Assembly (NCBI GenBank): GCA_937860165.1 | Contig: CALMBE010000612.1 | Coordinates: forward strand, 1 to 14,582 | DNA length: 14,582 nucleotides | From: an uncultured Planctomycetaceae bacterium | GTDB taxonomy: Bacteria; Planctomycetota; Planctomycetia; Pirellulales; Lacipirellulaceae | Direction: 5' to 3' | In this document: piece by piece, positions 6,064-13,930 of the stretch | Layout of the letters: the number at the start of each line of letters is the position of its first letter | How positions within the stretch are numbered: position 1 is the stretch's first letter | Program-made: the position numbers and the translations under genes | The notes under the pieces: model-generated | Database searches by the model: none | Told to the model about the DNA's origin: nothing | Seen by the model: only the letters and a program-made list of their open reading frames with translations

Positions 6064-7284
6064 CTAATTATCAAATAGCTCCCTTTGCAGGGGAGTAGCC
6101 TCGTACTTTCGATTTACGAAACGGCCCATGAGAGGCACTGCAAACGAATATTTCCCATATCGGTTCTTGTAAATTAGGCCTTTTTCGATTAGCCGAGGCA
6201 GCATTTGGCTAATGTCATTCCGCATAAATCGCTTGATTGGCCGCGCAGTTTTTTTTGAGACTTCCTCGATTTCTGGAATGGTAAATTCTCCGTCCGCTAT
6301 GTTGAGTTGCGCAGCACAGTACAGCAGGTCTCGTTGCCTGTCGGTAAGGGTCTCCCAACGGCCCGCGAAAAAATCGCAATCAAGTTTCCTGATAATCGGT
6401 TCTATGGGGATATTTGTATTATTTGTTTCAATTACATAGTCCAGTGACTCACGGCAAATAAATTGGATGAAATACGGGTAGCCGTCCGATGCTTCGATAA
6501 TGGTAGTAATACCATCTTCCATGAAACTTATCGGGCCACTCTCGAGCGGTACTGTAATTGCCTCTCGCGATGCCTCCGGCGATAATCGCCCAATTTCCTG
6601 GACTGAAAACATTCGTTCGGCATACGTACGGGACTCAACCAACTTTGGAAACAGTGTTGGCAGGCCCGTCAGCAAAAGCATGTACTTGGCTCCCTTTCGT
6701 TGCAGGGATTGAAATGCCTCAAGTAGAAGCGCGAGCGGATATTGATCCTTTTGTTTTTGGTCGGCAACAACCTGGGCCTCATCGTAAGCAAAAACAATCC
6801 CTTTAGTGCCGCGTTTCTCTGCCGCCACCCATACAAATTCCAATACCGCCTTTAGTTTGTCCACCAGCAGCCCTGGTTGTCCTTCAAATAAAGTACACAA
6901 GAACTGATAGGATATGACTAGCTCGGCAGGCGGTGGCGACTGAAATCCCAAGGTTTTTGGTGGACCTGTAACTGACAGGCTGCCCGAGAATACCGACAAG
7001 TCTGTAATCAACCGGTTGCAGAGATTCGATTCATTTAAGAACGACGATTCTGAAAAGTCCGAACCTACCCAAGCCCATCCTGCCTCCTGCGCCTTAGGCT
7101 TAAAACGGCCATCCATTAGCACTGTTTTTCCGACGCCACGGAGTCCCGTTAACACGACATTGTTGACAATTACTTCTTGCTGTAGAGCTGAGCAAAAGCT
7201 CTCAATTTCTTTCTCCCGGCCAGCTAAATGAGGTGGTGAATGGCCAGCGCCAGGTCGAAACGGATTGCTTTTCGTGTGTGACAT
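6064..7284 (-). CDS. AAA-family ATP-binding protein (Orc1/Cdc6-like, AAA_16 type)
   Basis: This 406-residue protein has an N-terminal HLAGREKEIESF (19-30), as in AAA_16 or archaeal-type ATPases, then Walker A GLRGVGKT (47-54). Walker B is GIVFAYDEAQ (162-171), and LLLTGLPTL (203-211) is the sensor 1 region. The lid contains YPYFIQFICRES (269-280), a motif common in this group. Residues about 310-395 look like a winged helix (TDRQRDLLYCAAQ... KYSFAVPLMGRFV) likely to bind DNA. Its role is not known; relatives occur as single genes in mobile or accessory regions. It starts at an ATG with GGAG 10 bases upstream and has its own promoter. Asn AAT and Ile ATA codons are frequent, unlike the neighbouring GTPases, which suggests horizontal acquisition. 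No effector gene lies beside it. Confidence 0.85.
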   Translation of the reverse strand: MSHTKSNPFRPGAGHSPPHLAGREKEIESFCSALQQEVIVNNVVLTGLRGVGKTVLMDGRFKPKAQEAGWAWVGSDFSESSFLNESNLCNRLITDLSVFSGSLSVTGPPKTLGFQSPPPAELVISYQFLCTLFEGQPGLLVDKLKAVLEFVWVAAEKRGTKGIVFAYDEAQVVADQKQKDQYPLALLLEAFQSLQRKGAKYMLLLTGLPTLFPKLVESRTYAERMFSVQEIGRLSPEASREAITVPLESGPISFMEDGITTIIEASDGYPYFIQFICRESLDYVIETNNTNIPIEPIIRKLDCDFFAGRWETLTDRQRDLLYCAAQLNIADGEFTIPEIEEVSKKTARPIKRFMRNDISQMLPRLIEKGLIYKNRYGKYSFAVPLMGRFVNRKYEATPLQRELFDN

Positions 7285-7334
7285 ATCGGTTATTCTCCTG
7301 GGAAAAGCAAGATTTACGAGTGGTTACGTGACTG

Positions 7335-7368
7335 CATAGTATTATGTAATAACATAATATTATGTCAA
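7335..7368 (-). promoter_or_regulatory. promoter with two palindromic operators for the AAA ATPase gene
   Basis: On the minus strand, -35 TTGACA (7363-7368) is followed at 17 bp by ATAATA (7340-7345), or at 18 bp by TAATAC. The spacer and -10 are covered by two 12-base palindromes: CATAATATTATG (7353-7364, perfect) and CATAATACTATG (7335-7346, one mismatch), 18 bp centre to centre. This looks like a repressible promoter with tandem operator sites. The regulator is not identified. Confidence 0.75.
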
Positions 7369-7576
7369 TGGATGTTTGGCCGTAATTCTCACATCTGGTT
7401 TTTTTATGAGAAGGCGCGCTTGGCTCTCCCAAGTGGATGTCGCTGGTAGGAGCCGAGTCAAATTACACCGGAAATGGCTGCTGGAGTGACGGATCGACTT
7501 TGGAGTTTCAGCGATCTACTGATTGGCGGGCCGGAAAGTTGCTAGATTTCAAACGGTCCCACTACCAATTTCCCTG

Positions 7577-8941
7577 TCACTTCCCGCCCACATACCGATT
7601 GAGCGAAATCTTCTTGCTGATTTCGGATTTCAATTGTTGGATCACCGATTCCTTGTCGGTATTGGCTAGGATTTGGGTGATCACTTGTTTGGGGGATTGG
7701 TCGCCCCAGCTTGCGCCGTGTTGGAAGAAATGCCGCGCCGCTTGGCCGACGATGTAAGAACCGTACCCCGCAGCAGCGCCTTGCGGCAACGCGGTGGCCA
7801 CGGTGCCGTAACCCACGGTCAACGCCTTGAATACGCTCGAAGCGTAACTCACCGCCGCTTCGCTGAGCATCACCCAACCCGCGGCCTTGAGAATCGAAGT
7901 CACCAGGGCCCGTGCATTCGAGGTCGTGATGTTCATGCCATAGATCCGACCGAGCATAACCACCATGGTCGCGTCGACCGCCGTACCCCCCAGCACATCG
8001 AGCGCGGGGACAGGATTCAAGGCCACCGCCAGTGACTTCGTGACCGCATAACTCCAAATCACCCGCGCGGCTTCCGTTTCGCGGAGTCGCACGCGGAGGG
8101 CACCCATCCGATCGCTCTTGTCGGCGGCAAACATCGCAGCGTTCAGGGCGATCAGCGACTTTCCCTCGGAACTCAGTACCTCCAAAATGCGGCTGCGAAG
8201 ACCACCGACACTGGGTTCCGGTTTCCGCCACTCGCTGCGAACCGCCCCGCTGGCCGATTCGATCACGTATTCCATTTCTCGTGGGTTGGCCTGTGTGACC
8301 AGGATATTTGCGGGGTCGACAATTCCCGCCAGCCGCCGACCGCGAAACAAATCCACCAACTGCTGCACTTCGTGCCGCGTGTACAGATCCGCCTTGTTAA
8401 GCACGAGCAAGATCGGTTTGTGACTGGCCGCCAGTTCCACGATTGCCGAGTACTCGGTTTCGTTGAGATCGGAATCGGTCACAAAGAGCACCAAGTCTGC
8501 CCGAGCTGCTGCCGAACGAGCCATCTCGCCGCGCTCGGCCCCATCGACTTCGTTCAGCCCCGGGGTATCGACGAGCACGACTTGCGAATTCGCCAAGCCC
8601 GGCACGCAATAGCCGATCCCCTCCCACGGAACATGCCACACGTCCTTGGTCCAACCCCCTTGGACATTTACCTGGGCGATTTCTGCTCCCACCAAGGCAT
8701 TGATGAGCGCTGACTTGCCGGTGCTGATTTCGCCGAAGACAACAATCTCGACCCGGCCCGATTCGAGCTTCTCCGCCATTTTTTCCAGTTCATCGAGATC
8801 GCGGGCTAAGAGGCGCTTTTCTTCGTCGCTGCAACCTTGGAATTGCTCGATCGCGCGGCGAACAGTAGCCAACGCGGCATGAAAGTCCGTGTCGGGCAGG
8901 GAGCTGCCTGGGGCCGAGGGGTTGGCGGGGTGGTCACTCAT
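7577..8941 (-). CDS. soluble GTPase with DUF697-like C-terminal domain
   Basis: A 454-residue P-loop GTPase of the Era/dynamin-like kind. After an N-terminal helical segment (20-60) come G1 GEISTGKS (70-77), a switch I Thr in GGWTKD, G3 DTPG (125-128) and G4 NKAD (182-185). The C-terminal half, from LNPVPALDVLGGTAVDATMV (about 308-327) through the hydrophobic region to about 400, has the NPxPxLD signature of DUF697 and may associate with membrane. No N-terminal membrane segment is present. It is the second gene of a pair: its ATG overlaps the TGA of the upstream GTPase as ATGA. It is a paralogue of that protein; together they could form a heteromeric GTPase, for example in membrane remodelling, but function is unproven. 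Confidence 0.9.
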   Translation of the reverse strand: MSDHPANPSAPGSSLPDTDFHAALATVRRAIEQFQGCSDEEKRLLARDLDELEKMAEKLESGRVEIVVFGEISTGKSALINALVGAEIAQVNVQGGWTKDVWHVPWEGIGYCVPGLANSQVVLVDTPGLNEVDGAERGEMARSAAARADLVLFVTDSDLNETEYSAIVELAASHKPILLVLNKADLYTRHEVQQLVDLFRGRRLAGIVDPANILVTQANPREMEYVIESASGAVRSEWRKPEPSVGGLRSRILEVLSSEGKSLIALNAAMFAADKSDRMGALRVRLRETEAARVIWSYAVTKSLAVALNPVPALDVLGGTAVDATMVVMLGRIYGMNITTSNARALVTSILKAAGWVMLSEAAVSYASSVFKALTVGYGTVATALPQGAAAGYGSYIVGQAARHFFQHGASWGDQSPKQVITQILANTDKESVIQQLKSEISKKISLNRYVGGK

Positions 8942-10506
8942 TGCGGGTCCTCCCCGAAGAGCGATTGAGTCAGTTCGCTGCGGCCACGTTGGATCAGCTT
9001 TCGCAGCACATCAGGCCGAGTGATTTGCGACCACTGATCGCGGGCGAGTTCGGCGATTCCTCCCGGGGGTGCCTGCATGTCGCGTCGATAGTATTCCTTG
9101 AACACATTGCCGATCCACCGCGTCACGAGCGATTGGGTGACTCCCTGCACCAGCCCCCCAGCAATCGTGCCGATTCCCGGCACGGTTTTCAGGAGCGAAC
9201 CAATGGCCGTCGCTACCGCCGGTGAGGCAGCCGAGGCCCCGACCATGGCGATCAAATTCTTGCCAAGCTGCTCGAGCATTTTTACCACGCCATCGGCGTC
9301 GATTTTTTGCTGGTACACATGAGCGAGCTCCAACACCATTTTCACGGTGATGGCACTCCCGCCGGCGATATCCAGGATCGGAATCGGGTTGATTCCCGCC
9401 GCCCCGCCCGCGGCCCACATGTGGCGGCTGATGATTTCGTCGGCCCGCGCGTCCAGGACGGCCCGCACCCGATCCTTGGCTACGTCGACAAGTCCCCGTG
9501 ACTGAAGCAAGAGATTCGCGAGCAGCAACTCGCGGCCATCCTTCTGCACGATTTGCAACAAACGGTCGGCAAGCGGTGCCACATTGGGAGGCAATTCATA
9601 TTCTTCGGCGACTTCCGCGCCCCCGACCGTTACCCGGACCCGCTCCCGGCTCACCGTCGCCGCTCGCACGGCGACGACATCCTGAGACGCGATGCCGGGC
9701 AGTTGCCGCGAGATTTGCAGCGCCAGATGCACTTCTTCATCTTTGTCGTACCAGTCTTCCTTGTTCAGGCAGACGACAATTCGCTTTTCCATTGCATGGA
9801 GTTTTTTGACCAGATCGACCTCATAAGACTTGAGAGGTCCATCGACCACCAGCAATACCAGGTCCGCATCCTTGGCGGCCCCGGCAGCAATCGCCGCCCG
9901 TTCTTCGCCCCGGACTTCCGCGAGTCCCGGTGTATCGACCAGAATCACTTGTTCTTGTCCCGGCCAAGGGACTTCGCTCCGCACCGAGGTCGTCCCGCCG
10001 ACGATGTCCGACGCAAACACCTGCCGACCCGAGAGGGCGTTCAGTAGCGTCGACTTGCCACTGGAGATCGTACCGAAGGCGACGATTTCGAGTCGGCAAT
10101 CGGCGTGTTTCTTTTCCATCTCGGCCAGGGTTCGCTCGATCTCTCCGCGCAACTGTGCCGACACCCCTGCGCCGAGGACATAGTTTTGGCTCGTGCTGAT
10201 GTTCTGGCGAAGTTCCGCTTGACGCTCCGAGTGCGACAGCTCGCTCGGATTCCGCTGCCGACTCTCGCGGCCACGCCGCTTGTGGACCGAGTTTCGCCAT
10301 AGTCGCACCAACAAATACCCCGAAGCCCCCACCAGCGCGGCCCCTCCCAAAGCCACGACCCCCAGATACACATATCCGAGCGCGGGATACGACTCGGCCA
10401 AGGACCGATACCCCGCAACAACCCCCGGCAGCCAAGCCACGAGCGCGTACGCGAACGCCGTGAAATACACAATCAAGAGCAGCCAAATTCCACGAGGAAA
10501 TTTCAT
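8938..10506 (-). CDS. membrane-anchored GTPase with DUF697-like C-terminal domain
   Basis: This 522-residue protein starts with two membrane segments (about 7-28 and 43-70) followed by basic residues, then a linker and helix to about 135. The GTPase domain has G1 GTISSGKS (145-152), G2 GGTTS (170-174), G3 DTPG (191-194) and G4 NKED (248-251). The C-terminal part begins at INPIPILDIAGGSAITVKMV (372-391), the NPxPxLD signature shared with the downstream protein, and ends with amphipathic or hydrophobic stretches (417-470). The G domain should face the cytoplasm. The gene overlaps the next by 4 bases, so translation is coupled and equal expression is likely. The start at 10506 puts the first membrane segment at residue 7; there is no clear Shine-Dalgarno site. 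Confidence 0.9.
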   Translation of the reverse strand: MKFPRGIWLLLIVYFTAFAYALVAWLPGVVAGYRSLAESYPALGYVYLGVVALGGAALVGASGYLLVRLWRNSVHKRRGRESRQRNPSELSHSERQAELRQNISTSQNYVLGAGVSAQLRGEIERTLAEMEKKHADCRLEIVAFGTISSGKSTLLNALSGRQVFASDIVGGTTSVRSEVPWPGQEQVILVDTPGLAEVRGEERAAIAAGAAKDADLVLLVVDGPLKSYEVDLVKKLHAMEKRIVVCLNKEDWYDKDEEVHLALQISRQLPGIASQDVVAVRAATVSRERVRVTVGGAEVAEEYELPPNVAPLADRLLQIVQKDGRELLLANLLLQSRGLVDVAKDRVRAVLDARADEIISRHMWAAGGAAGINPIPILDIAGGSAITVKMVLELAHVYQQKIDADGVVKMLEQLGKNLIAMVGASAASPAVATAIGSLLKTVPGIGTIAGGLVQGVTQSLVTRWIGNVFKEYYRRDMQAPPGGIAELARDQWSQITRPDVLRKLIQRGRSELTQSLFGEDPQ

Positions 10507-10534
10507 GATTTAACAATGCAAGGAGTGAATCGAT

Positions 10535-10618
10535 GGAACGCGGATGAACACGGATTTAACGGATTATCGCGGATTAGAGCTTATTAACCGTGGAAATCCG
10601 CCCGGTCCGCGTTCATCA
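10535..10618. repeat. dispersed-type palindromic repeat (GCGGATGAACACGGATT)
   Basis: Inverted arms GAACGCGGA (10536-10544) and TCCGCGTTC (10606-10614), and inner arms GCGGATT (10569-10575) and AATCCGC (10595-10601), can fold into a long hairpin. The internal phrase ACGGATTTAACGGATTATCGCGG repeats the unit CGGATT in direct order three times. I recall similar sequence between genes in many planctomycete and related genomes. It separates the divergent GTPase operon and recQ. Confidence 0.65.
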
Positions 10619-10710
10619 GCGGCCTGTCACATCAGCATAGTTGGTATTCGACCGCTAAGACAGATGATTGACAGTGCTTAAAAATTCAGAGGAGTGAGTC
10701 TCAAAAGCGC

Positions 10711-10739
10711 TTGTCGCCAACTGGATTCCCCATTATTCT
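10711..10739 (+). promoter_or_regulatory. candidate recQ promoter
   Basis: TTGTCG (10711-10716), a 17-bp spacer and TATTCT (10734-10739). It would give a leader of about 47 bases, ending in GGGGGA (10780-10785) 8 bases before the ATG. No LexA-type operator was noticed. Confidence 0.5.
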
Positions 10740-10793
10740 GTACGCACGTATACCAACTCTGACTCACCCATTTTCGTTTGGGGGACTCTTCCC

Positions 10794-12692
10794 ATGACAG
10801 CCGTTCAAACCCAGCTTTCGAGTTCCGCTCCCGCTTGCCTGGCCGATGTCCGCGAGGTAGTGCGGCAGCGTTGGGGATATAATTCTTTTCGACCCCTGCA
10901 ACAAGAGGCCATCGAAAGTGTCCTTGCGGGCCGGGACTCGCTGCTGGTCTTGCCCACCGGGGGAGGCAAGTCGCTCTGCTTTCAGGCACCGGCCTGTTGT
11001 TTGCCGGGGGTGGCCATCGTCGTGTCTCCTTTGATCGCGCTGATGAAAGATCAGGTCGACGCCCTGACGGCCAACGGCGTGTCTGCAGCCTTTTACAATA
11101 GCACCCTCTCCGCCGCAGGTCGCCGACGGGTCGTCGAAGATCTCCGGGCCGACAAACTGTCGCTCCTCTATCTCGCGCCCGAGAGTTTGCTGACCGATCA
11201 GTTGCTCACGCTACTCGCGTCGATCAACATTTCGATGTTCGCCATCGACGAAGCCCACTGTGTCAGTTCTTGGGGCCATGATTTTCGTCCCGAGTATCGT
11301 GGCCTGAAGGTTTTGCGACAGCGTTTTCCAGGTGTGGCCTTTCATGCCTACACAGCCACCGCTACCGAGCGGGTGCAACAAGACATCGTCGCCCAACTCA
11401 AACTCTCCGACCCCGAAGTGCTGATTGGATCCTATGATCGGCCCAACCTGTCCTATCAAGTTGCCCAGCGGAATAATGGGCTCAATCAAATTCTCGAAGT
11501 GATTGGCCGGCACCCCAGCGGGTCGGGCATCATCTATTGCATCACCCGCAAGGATGTCGAAAGTACGACCGCTGCACTCGAAGCCTTAGGCCACCGCGTG
11601 GTCGCCTATCATGCGGGCATGGACGAACAAGCGCGCCGCCAGAATCAAGAGGCCTTTCTCACTGAGGAAGTCGAAATCATGGTCGCCACGGTGGCCTTCG
11701 GCATGGGAATCGACAAGTCAAATGTGCGGTATGTGATCCACGCGGCCGTTCCCAAATCGTTGGAAGCCTACCAGCAGGAAAGTGGTCGAGCAGGGCGAGA
11801 CGGCTTGAAAGCCGAGTGCTGTTTGTTTTATTCCGGCGGGGATTTTGCCAAGTGGCGGATTCTCATGCAGAAGTCTGGGGAGGGGGAATCCGGGGAATTG
11901 GCGGCCCTGGAAGGGATCGAGCAGTTTTGTTCGACACCCCGCTGCCGGCACCAATTGCTCGTCGAGCATTTTGGTCAGGCACTCGATCAAGCCAATTGCC
12001 AGGCCTGCGATGTTTGTCTCGGCCAATTCGATGAAGTCGACCAGCCGCTGATTGTCGCCCAAAAAATTCTGTCTTGCGTCGCACGACTCGAACAGCAATA
12101 TGGAGCCGACTACACCTCCCAAGTGTTGGCCGGTTCGCAGGAACAACGCATCCTGCAAAAAGGCCACAACCGACTCAGCACCTATGGTTTGCTGTCCGAT
12201 CATACCCGCACCACGATTCGCCACTGGATCGACCAATTGGTGGCCCAAGGGTTTGCCAAGCGGGTGGGTGAATACCAACAGCTCCATTTGACCGATCTTG
12301 GCTGGCAAGTGTTGAAGGGTGAGCGGACTCCAGTCCTAAATCAGGCTAAGCCGTCCGCCCATGCAAACCCGAGCAATTCTAAGCCGCTTCCGGCTTCCAC
12401 TTCGGCAGCTTTTGTGTACTTTGCCCGGCAGGAATCGCTTGACGACGTCGCCGCCAAGCTGGGTCGAGCCAAGTCAACCGTCGGGGGTTATCTTGAACAG
12501 TTTATTCGCCACGAACAGATCACGGACCCCACCCCTTGGGTCGAGCCCGCGATCATCCAGCGCGTGCAGCAAGCAATCGCCGCAGTCGGCAACGAGCGCC
12601 TCAAGCCGATCTTCGACCACCTCGCCGGCGAAGTCCCGTATGAACTCATTCGCATCGTGGCAAGCTGCCGAGCGAATGAAGTGGGGGAGTAG
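10794..12692 (+). CDS. recQ: ATP-dependent DNA helicase RecQ
   Basis: A 632-residue RecQ helicase, which unwinds DNA 3' to 5' in recombination and replication-fork repair. It shows the RecQ-specific start WGYNSFRPLQQEAI (27-40), Walker A LPTGGGKS (53-60), motif II DEAH (152-155), the aromatic-rich loop WGHDFRPEY (160-168), TATAT motif III (187-191), GMGIDKSNVR and motif VI QQESGRAGRDG (327-337). Zinc ligands are Cys384, 402, 405 and 408. The RQC winged helix spans about 415-510. There is no canonical HRDC domain; instead, after a Pro/Ser-rich linker (512-537), residues 538-578 form an HTH-like segment (SLDDVAAKLGRAKSTVGGYL), as in the RecQ C-terminal helix-turn-helix domain. GGGGGA 8 bases upstream supports the ATG. 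It converges with the TA operon downstream. Confidence 0.97.
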   Translation: MTAVQTQLSSSAPACLADVREVVRQRWGYNSFRPLQQEAIESVLAGRDSLLVLPTGGGKSLCFQAPACCLPGVAIVVSPLIALMKDQVDALTANGVSAAFYNSTLSAAGRRRVVEDLRADKLSLLYLAPESLLTDQLLTLLASINISMFAIDEAHCVSSWGHDFRPEYRGLKVLRQRFPGVAFHAYTATATERVQQDIVAQLKLSDPEVLIGSYDRPNLSYQVAQRNNGLNQILEVIGRHPSGSGIIYCITRKDVESTTAALEALGHRVVAYHAGMDEQARRQNQEAFLTEEVEIMVATVAFGMGIDKSNVRYVIHAAVPKSLEAYQQESGRAGRDGLKAECCLFYSGGDFAKWRILMQKSGEGESGELAALEGIEQFCSTPRCRHQLLVEHFGQALDQANCQACDVCLGQFDEVDQPLIVAQKILSCVARLEQQYGADYTSQVLAGSQEQRILQKGHNRLSTYGLLSDHTRTTIRHWIDQLVAQGFAKRVGEYQQLHLTDLGWQVLKGERTPVLNQAKPSAHANPSNSKPLPASTSAAFVYFARQESLDDVAAKLGRAKSTVGGYLEQFIRHEQITDPTPWVEPAIIQRVQQAIAAVGNERLKPIFDHLAGEVPYELIRIVASCRANEVGE

Positions 12693-12791
12693 AGATTTGA
12701 AGTGGCCCAAACAAAACTTCCGCCAATTCGGATAAACCACGTAGACGCGAGAATCTCAGACACAAACTGGGACTCCAATTTTGTTGCCCCG

Positions 12792-13097
12792 TCACTCCGG
12801 GGTTTGTTGGCTGCCGTGGCGAAAATCAAGAACCCGAACGGTCGCGGTCTCTTCGTCGACCCGGTACAGAAACAAGCACCGATCAACGATCAACATACGA
12901 ATCGTCTCTTCGTACAGATCATTCTCCGGGGCAGGGGGACAACGATGCGGAAAGCGTTTTAAGGTTTGCAAAGCCGCTAGAGCTTTCTCTAGCCAGCGCA
13001 TTGCGTTGAGAGGCGATTGCTTCTCGACCGCAATGTAGTCAATAAATCGCTCCAACGCTTCGTAGGCTTGCGGGGAGACAACGAGGTGGTACGTCAT
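12792..13097 (-). CDS. ParE/RelE-superfamily toxin
   Basis: A 101-residue protein with the ParE/RelE fold pattern: MTYHLVVSPQAYEALERFID, a helical hairpin with LNAMRWLEKALAALQTLKRFP, then the beta strands IRMLIVDRCLFLYRVDEET and VRVLDFRHGSQ. ParE members poison DNA gyrase and RelE members cut mRNA on the ribosome; the sequence alone does not settle which applies, though the YRVDEETATVRVLDFRHGS ending is closer to the ParE or plasmid-stabilisation type. Its ATG overlaps the antitoxin stop by 4 bases (ATGA), so it is translated only after the antitoxin. Operon order is antitoxin then toxin, convergent with recQ. Confidence 0.9.
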   Translation of the reverse strand: MTYHLVVSPQAYEALERFIDYIAVEKQSPLNAMRWLEKALAALQTLKRFPHRCPPAPENDLYEETIRMLIVDRCLFLYRVDEETATVRVLDFRHGSQQTPE

Positions 13098-13360
13098 GAC
13101 TTGATTTGCATTGCATATTTTTCGGCGACCCGTCGAAATGCTTCTTCCGCTTCGATCCCTTCGCCTGCATCAATCGACGCATCGGCTTGTTTCAACCTGG
13201 CCACGCTCTCACGAAGTTCTTGCTCGCCCAGCGGCCCGCGCGGGTCCTGCGCAGACTCGGCAGCCAAGGCCACCATGAACGCGACGACATCCGCATACCC
13301 AGCCGCGTTGGCCAAGTCGGTGAGTTTGTCGTACTGTTCCTGGGGAATGTCGATTTGCAT
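13094..13360 (-). CDS. antitoxin of the ParE/RelE-type operon
   Basis: An 88-residue protein just upstream of the toxin, overlapping it by 4 bases. The start MQIDIPQEQYDKLTDLANAA and DVVAFMVALAAES suggest a small N-terminal dimerising and DNA-binding part, and the C-terminal helix EGIEAEEAFRRVAEKYAMQI would wrap the toxin. I cannot assign it to a named antitoxin family with certainty; position and size make the role convincing. The ATG at 13360 follows a promoter by 6 bases, with no Shine-Dalgarno site, so the mRNA is probably leaderless. Confidence 0.85.
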   Translation of the reverse strand: MQIDIPQEQYDKLTDLANAAGYADVVAFMVALAAESAQDPRGPLGEQELRESVARLKQADASIDAGEGIEAEEAFRRVAEKYAMQIKS

Positions 13361-13366
13361 GGCTCT

Positions 13367-13396
13367 ATTCTCTCACGACAAGCCGGTTGGTGTCAA
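13367..13396 (-). promoter_or_regulatory. leaderless promoter of the ParE/RelE-type operon
   Basis: On the minus strand, a perfect -35 TTGACA (13391-13396), an 18-bp spacer and -10 GAGAAT (13367-13372), then 6 bases before the antitoxin ATG at 13360. The -10 box matches TATAAT at 4 of 6 positions. The geometry equals that of the UPF0175 and vapB promoters. Confidence 0.65.
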
Positions 13397-13488
13397 AAGT
13401 AAAGTCTGGGTAAAAGTGAAATCATTGGGCGAGCTGTCAGCAGACCACACGAAGTAGGTGCGGTGCCCTCGCCCGGAGCTTTAGGCCA

Positions 13489-13509
13489 CCTACGACCTAC
13501 GACTTACAC
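13489..13509. repeat. heptamer repeat (CCTACGA) with flanking inverted repeat
   Basis: Units CCTACGA, CCTACGA and the diverged CTTACAC. Just before them GTAGGTG (13454-13460) and CACCTAC (13487-13493) form a 7-bp inverted repeat around a 26-base loop. It lies between the two divergently transcribed TA operons. The unit differs from that near 3391 and 4619 but has the same 7-base period. Confidence 0.6.
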
Positions 13510-13598
13510 CTTTCCCCATCCCGTGTTCTGACGTGTCGGCGGGGTTCAAATGAGGCGATTGCTCCTGCTTTTGCAATCCCACTGAGCCAAACGTCAAC

Positions 13599-13627
13599 TT
13601 GACAGAAAGCTGGGATACCAGGAAAAT
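13599..13627 (+). promoter_or_regulatory. leaderless promoter of vapBC
   Basis: A perfect -35 TTGACA (13599-13604), a 17-bp spacer and -10 GAAAAT (13622-13627), followed by GGGTGT and the vapB ATG at 13634. The six-base gap puts the transcription start on the start codon. No Shine-Dalgarno site is present. Confidence 0.65.
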
Positions 13628-13633
13628 GGGTGT

Positions 13634-13930
13634 ATGAAGACAACCCTCGACTTGCCCGATGCTCTGGTGAAACAAGTGAAACTGCGTGCCCTCCGCGAGG
13701 GGCGGAAACTCAAAGATGCGGTTGCCGATCTCTTGCGCAAAGGTCTGGCTGTTGCCGCTGGTGCCGAGGCGGAGGCCCAGGCGCCGGTGATCACTCGGGA
13801 CAAAAAAACGGGGTTGTCTATGATAACGTGCAAACAGACCGCCGCGCCGCACGACGAAATGACACCTGAACGCGTGGCCGACATTCTCCTGGCGCAGGAA
13901 GTGGAATGGCAAAATGCCGTTGGCCGATAG
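13634..13930 (+). CDS. vapB: VapB-type ribbon-helix-helix antitoxin
   Basis: A 98-residue protein. The N-terminus MKTTLDLPDALVKQVKLRAL and GRKLKDAVADLLRKGL form a ribbon-helix-helix DNA-binding domain of the VapB kind: strand, helix A, turn, helix B. The rest (about 42-98), with an Ala/Glu linker and the helix MTPERVADILLAQEVEWQNA, should bind and block VapC. It probably represses its own promoter together with the toxin. The gene overlaps vapC by 17 bases. It is somewhat longer than typical VapB proteins, mainly in the linker. Confidence 0.88.
   Translation: MKTTLDLPDALVKQVKLRALREGRKLKDAVADLLRKGLAVAAGAEAEAQAPVITRDKKTGLSMITCKQTAAPHDEMTPERVADILLAQEVEWQNAVGR

Noticed and set aside
7419..7433. 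CTTGG/CCAAG hairpin considered as a terminator of the GTPase operon
   Set aside because: The stem is only 5 bp and is followed on the minus strand by A residues, not T residues.
7437..7757. 106-codon plus-strand frame between the AAA gene and the GTPase operon
   Set aside because: Its second half is antisense to the GTPase end, and its first half has no motif or start signal.
9553..10047. 164-codon plus-strand frame inside the GTPase gene
   Set aside because: Antisense shadow covering the conserved GTPase motifs, with no motif of its own.
11718..12308. 196-codon minus-strand frame inside recQ
   Set aside because: Antisense shadow of conserved RecQ sequence.
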